Assembly: GCA_047637875.1 (NCBI GenBank)
Contig: JBLJBH010000006.1
Span: 1-18,494 of the forward strand
Direction: 5' to 3'
Length of the DNA stretch: 18,494 bases
Source: UBA7396 sp047637875
GTDB lineage: Bacteria; Patescibacteriota; Gracilibacteria; BD1-5; UBA6164
In this document: piece by piece, positions 16,999 to 18,494 of the stretch
How the letters are laid out: the number at the start of each line of letters is the position of its first letter
Numbering within the stretch: the first letter of the stretch is position 1
The notes under the pieces: generated by a model
The model's database searches: none
Seen by the model: the letters and a program-made list of their open reading frames with translations, nothing else
Told to the model about the DNA's origin: nothing
Program-made: the position numbers and the translations under genes

Positions 16999-18363
16999 TT
17001 ATAATTTATACTCAATTTTTTCTCAAATTCAAATATTTCATTCAATTACTTGAGTGTTTTTTATATAATCAAGTTCATCTATTTCTGGAGCATGTGATTC
17101 TGGTCTAACTCATAATTTATTTCAAGAAATTTCATGAATATATCAAGTTTGAACTTTTCAAACCCTTTTTTCATACTTTTTATCATAAATTTCATCAAGT
17201 ATTTCTCTGAGTTCCATAACTCTTTCCCCGATAACTTTATCATCAATTTTATCTCAAAGTTTAGAAGAAGTAGCTAGTTTTTCATCGTGATAACCAAACA
17301 TTGAAACACTATCAAATTCATATTTTTTTGCAAAATCTTTTAATTTTTTAAAATCATTTTCATCTTCTCCAGGAAATCAAACTATAAAATTGGTATGGAT
17401 AAATACATTTTTAAAATTTGCTTTTATAAAATCTAAAATCTTATAAATATGTTCTTCATTGTAAAATCTTCCCATAAGTTTCAAAACTTTTGGAGAAATA
17501 TGTTGAAAAGGAATATCAAAATACGCAACCATTTTTTTTAGTTTTGTAAGTCTTTCTAAATGATTAAAAGTTAAAATATCTGGATAGAGATAATAAATTC
17601 TGTATTTAAAATCTCATTCTAATTTATCTATTTCTTCAAGTAAATCTACAAGTTTTGACTCTCCATAAATATCAGTTCAGTATCTAGTTAAGTCTTGAGC
17701 TATAATTTGAATTTCTTTTATTCAAGAATTAATCATAGTTTTTACTTCTGTTAAAATATCTTCTATCGTTCTTGATTTTTGTCTTCATCTGATATTTGGA
17801 ATAATACAAAAAGTACAATTATTATCACATCATTCTGATATTTTTAAATATTCGTAACCAAAATCAGCATTTAAATAAGCTCTTACGTCTGATGATTGCC
17901 AGATAAAAGCTTTTGAAGAAATATTGTCACCTCAGATATTTTTTAAAAAATCTTTTAATTTATCTTGTTTTACTCAAGTCAACTTATTTTTTAAAGTTTG
18001 AAGTGAAGGTGATTTAAAAATCAGATCTAAATTTTTACTTTCATTATGTGGAATAACTGCATAAAGATTTTTTAGACTTGATAAAAATTCATCATCTTTT
18101 ACTTCAGTATAACATCACATAACAATGATTTTTTTTCATTTATTATCATATTCTTTTATAAGATTTTCAGCTTCTTTTCTAGAACTTGATAGAAATCAGC
18201 AAGTATTTATTATCAAATACTCGACTTCTTTTTCATCAGGATCAGTAAAAAATTCAATATCCACTTCTTTAGATAAATTAAAGATATTTCAAATCATAAA
18301 TTCTAAATCCACAAGATTTTTAGAACATCAAAGGTTTATTGTAGAAAAATAAAATGTTTTCAA
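16999..18363 (-). CDS. rimO: Ribosomal protein S12 methylthiotransferase
   Basis: RimO adds a methylthio group to a conserved aspartate of ribosomal protein S12, using radical SAM chemistry. The 454-residue product has an N-terminal UPF0004 domain with cysteines 13 (NLGCSKNLVD), 55 (NTCGF) and 84 (VMGC) for the auxiliary cluster. The radical SAM motif is Cys179-x3-Cys183-x2-Cys186 (SEGCDNNCTFC). RimO-type IIPNIRGRQKSR, IAQDLTRYGTDIYG and FPGEDENDF blocks follow, then a C-terminal TRAM region (GVRPESHAPEIDELD). The NLGCSKN form favours RimO over MiaB. No ATG precedes the first cysteine motif, so the TTG at 18363 (MKTFYFSTINLGCSKN) is taken as start. rpsL, the substrate gene, is outside the window. 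Confidence 0.92.
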
Positions 18364-18368
18364 GAGGC

Positions 18369-18400
18369 AAAAAAATAATAAGCTAAAATTTAGCTTATTA
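18369..18400 (-). terminator. Terminator directly upstream of rimO
   Basis: TAATAAGCTAAA and TTTAGCTTATTA (18376-18387 with 18389-18400) form a near-perfect hairpin with a minimal loop, followed on the minus strand by seven T (18375-18369). The T-run ends only five bases before the rimO TTG. It ends an upstream minus-strand transcript or regulates read-through into rimO. Confidence 0.75.
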
Positions 18401-18403
18401 TAT

Positions 18404-18447
18404 GAAAAAAATAATTTTTACAATTTAAAATTACTCTTGTAAAAATT
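18404..18447 (-). terminator. Second, tandem terminator upstream of rimO
   Basis: On the minus strand AATTTTTACA (18447-18438) pairs perfectly with TGTAAAAATT (18422-18413), followed after one A by seven T (18411 region to 18404 region). With the next hairpin it forms a double terminator. Confidence 0.6.
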
Positions 18448-18494
18448 CTAAAATAAAACCGGACACTTTGAGTATAATAAAAATACTACAGATT
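18431..18494 (-). CDS. Possible C-terminal end of a gene beginning outside the window
   Basis: An open frame enters from the right edge and ends at TAA (18433-18431) with ...KVSGFILEFLQE. A gene end here would explain the two terminators that follow at once. Only about 20 codons are visible and the protein is not recognisable, so this is weak. Confidence 0.25.
   Translation of the reverse strand, partial: ICSIFIILKVSGFILEFLQE

Overview
The window comes from a very AT-rich bacterium that reads UGA as glycine (genetic code 25), the code of the Candidate Phyla Radiation lineages Absconditabacteria (SR1) and Gracilibacteria (BD1-5/GN02). The protein evidence is direct: in-frame UGA falls at invariant glycines throughout, for example in L2 HPHGGGEGH, the L4 KQKGTGKARAG segment, S14, SecG and the PheS GFAFGMGIDR motif. 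UGG is kept for tryptophan. No start codon is preceded by a Shine-Dalgarno sequence. The window alone does not separate the two lineages.

Layout: positions 1-34 look like the end of an IS3-type element, followed by about 600 bases with no gene. Next is a small stand-alone PD-(D/E)XK nuclease-like gene (652-1323, +), which shares a strong hairpin terminator with the convergent pheS (1452-2501, -). pheS is divergent from a 19-gene ribosomal protein operon (2720-11516, +): rplC-rplD-rplW-rplB-rpsS-rplV-rpsC-rplP-rpmC-rpsQ-rplN-rplX-rplE-rpsN-rpsH-rplF-rplR-rpsE-rplO. This is the S10-spc order, but rpsJ (S10) is missing from the head, rpmD (L30) is missing between rpsE and rplO, and nothing (no secY, adk or map) follows rplO, where two terminators stand. 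The operon has a good promoter and a structured leader.

Convergent to the operon is tig (trigger factor, 11588-12883, -). Upstream of tig on the same strand is a gene-free interval with its own strong promoter, several hairpins, a 12-codon micro-ORF and a strong terminator. It looks like an undescribed small RNA or a tig leader.

The last third (13274-18363, -) is a compact minus-strand cluster: rimO, a small YvlD/holin-4-like membrane protein, secG, a large membrane-anchored family-5 solute-binding protein, and an unassigned multi-helix membrane protein, ending in a hairpin terminator. Two tandem terminators lie directly before rimO.

Functionally the window is a translation and protein-export block: ribosomal proteins, an S12-modifying enzyme (RimO), a nascent-chain chaperone, phenylalanyl-tRNA charging, a Sec translocase subunit, and an envelope solute-binding protein.
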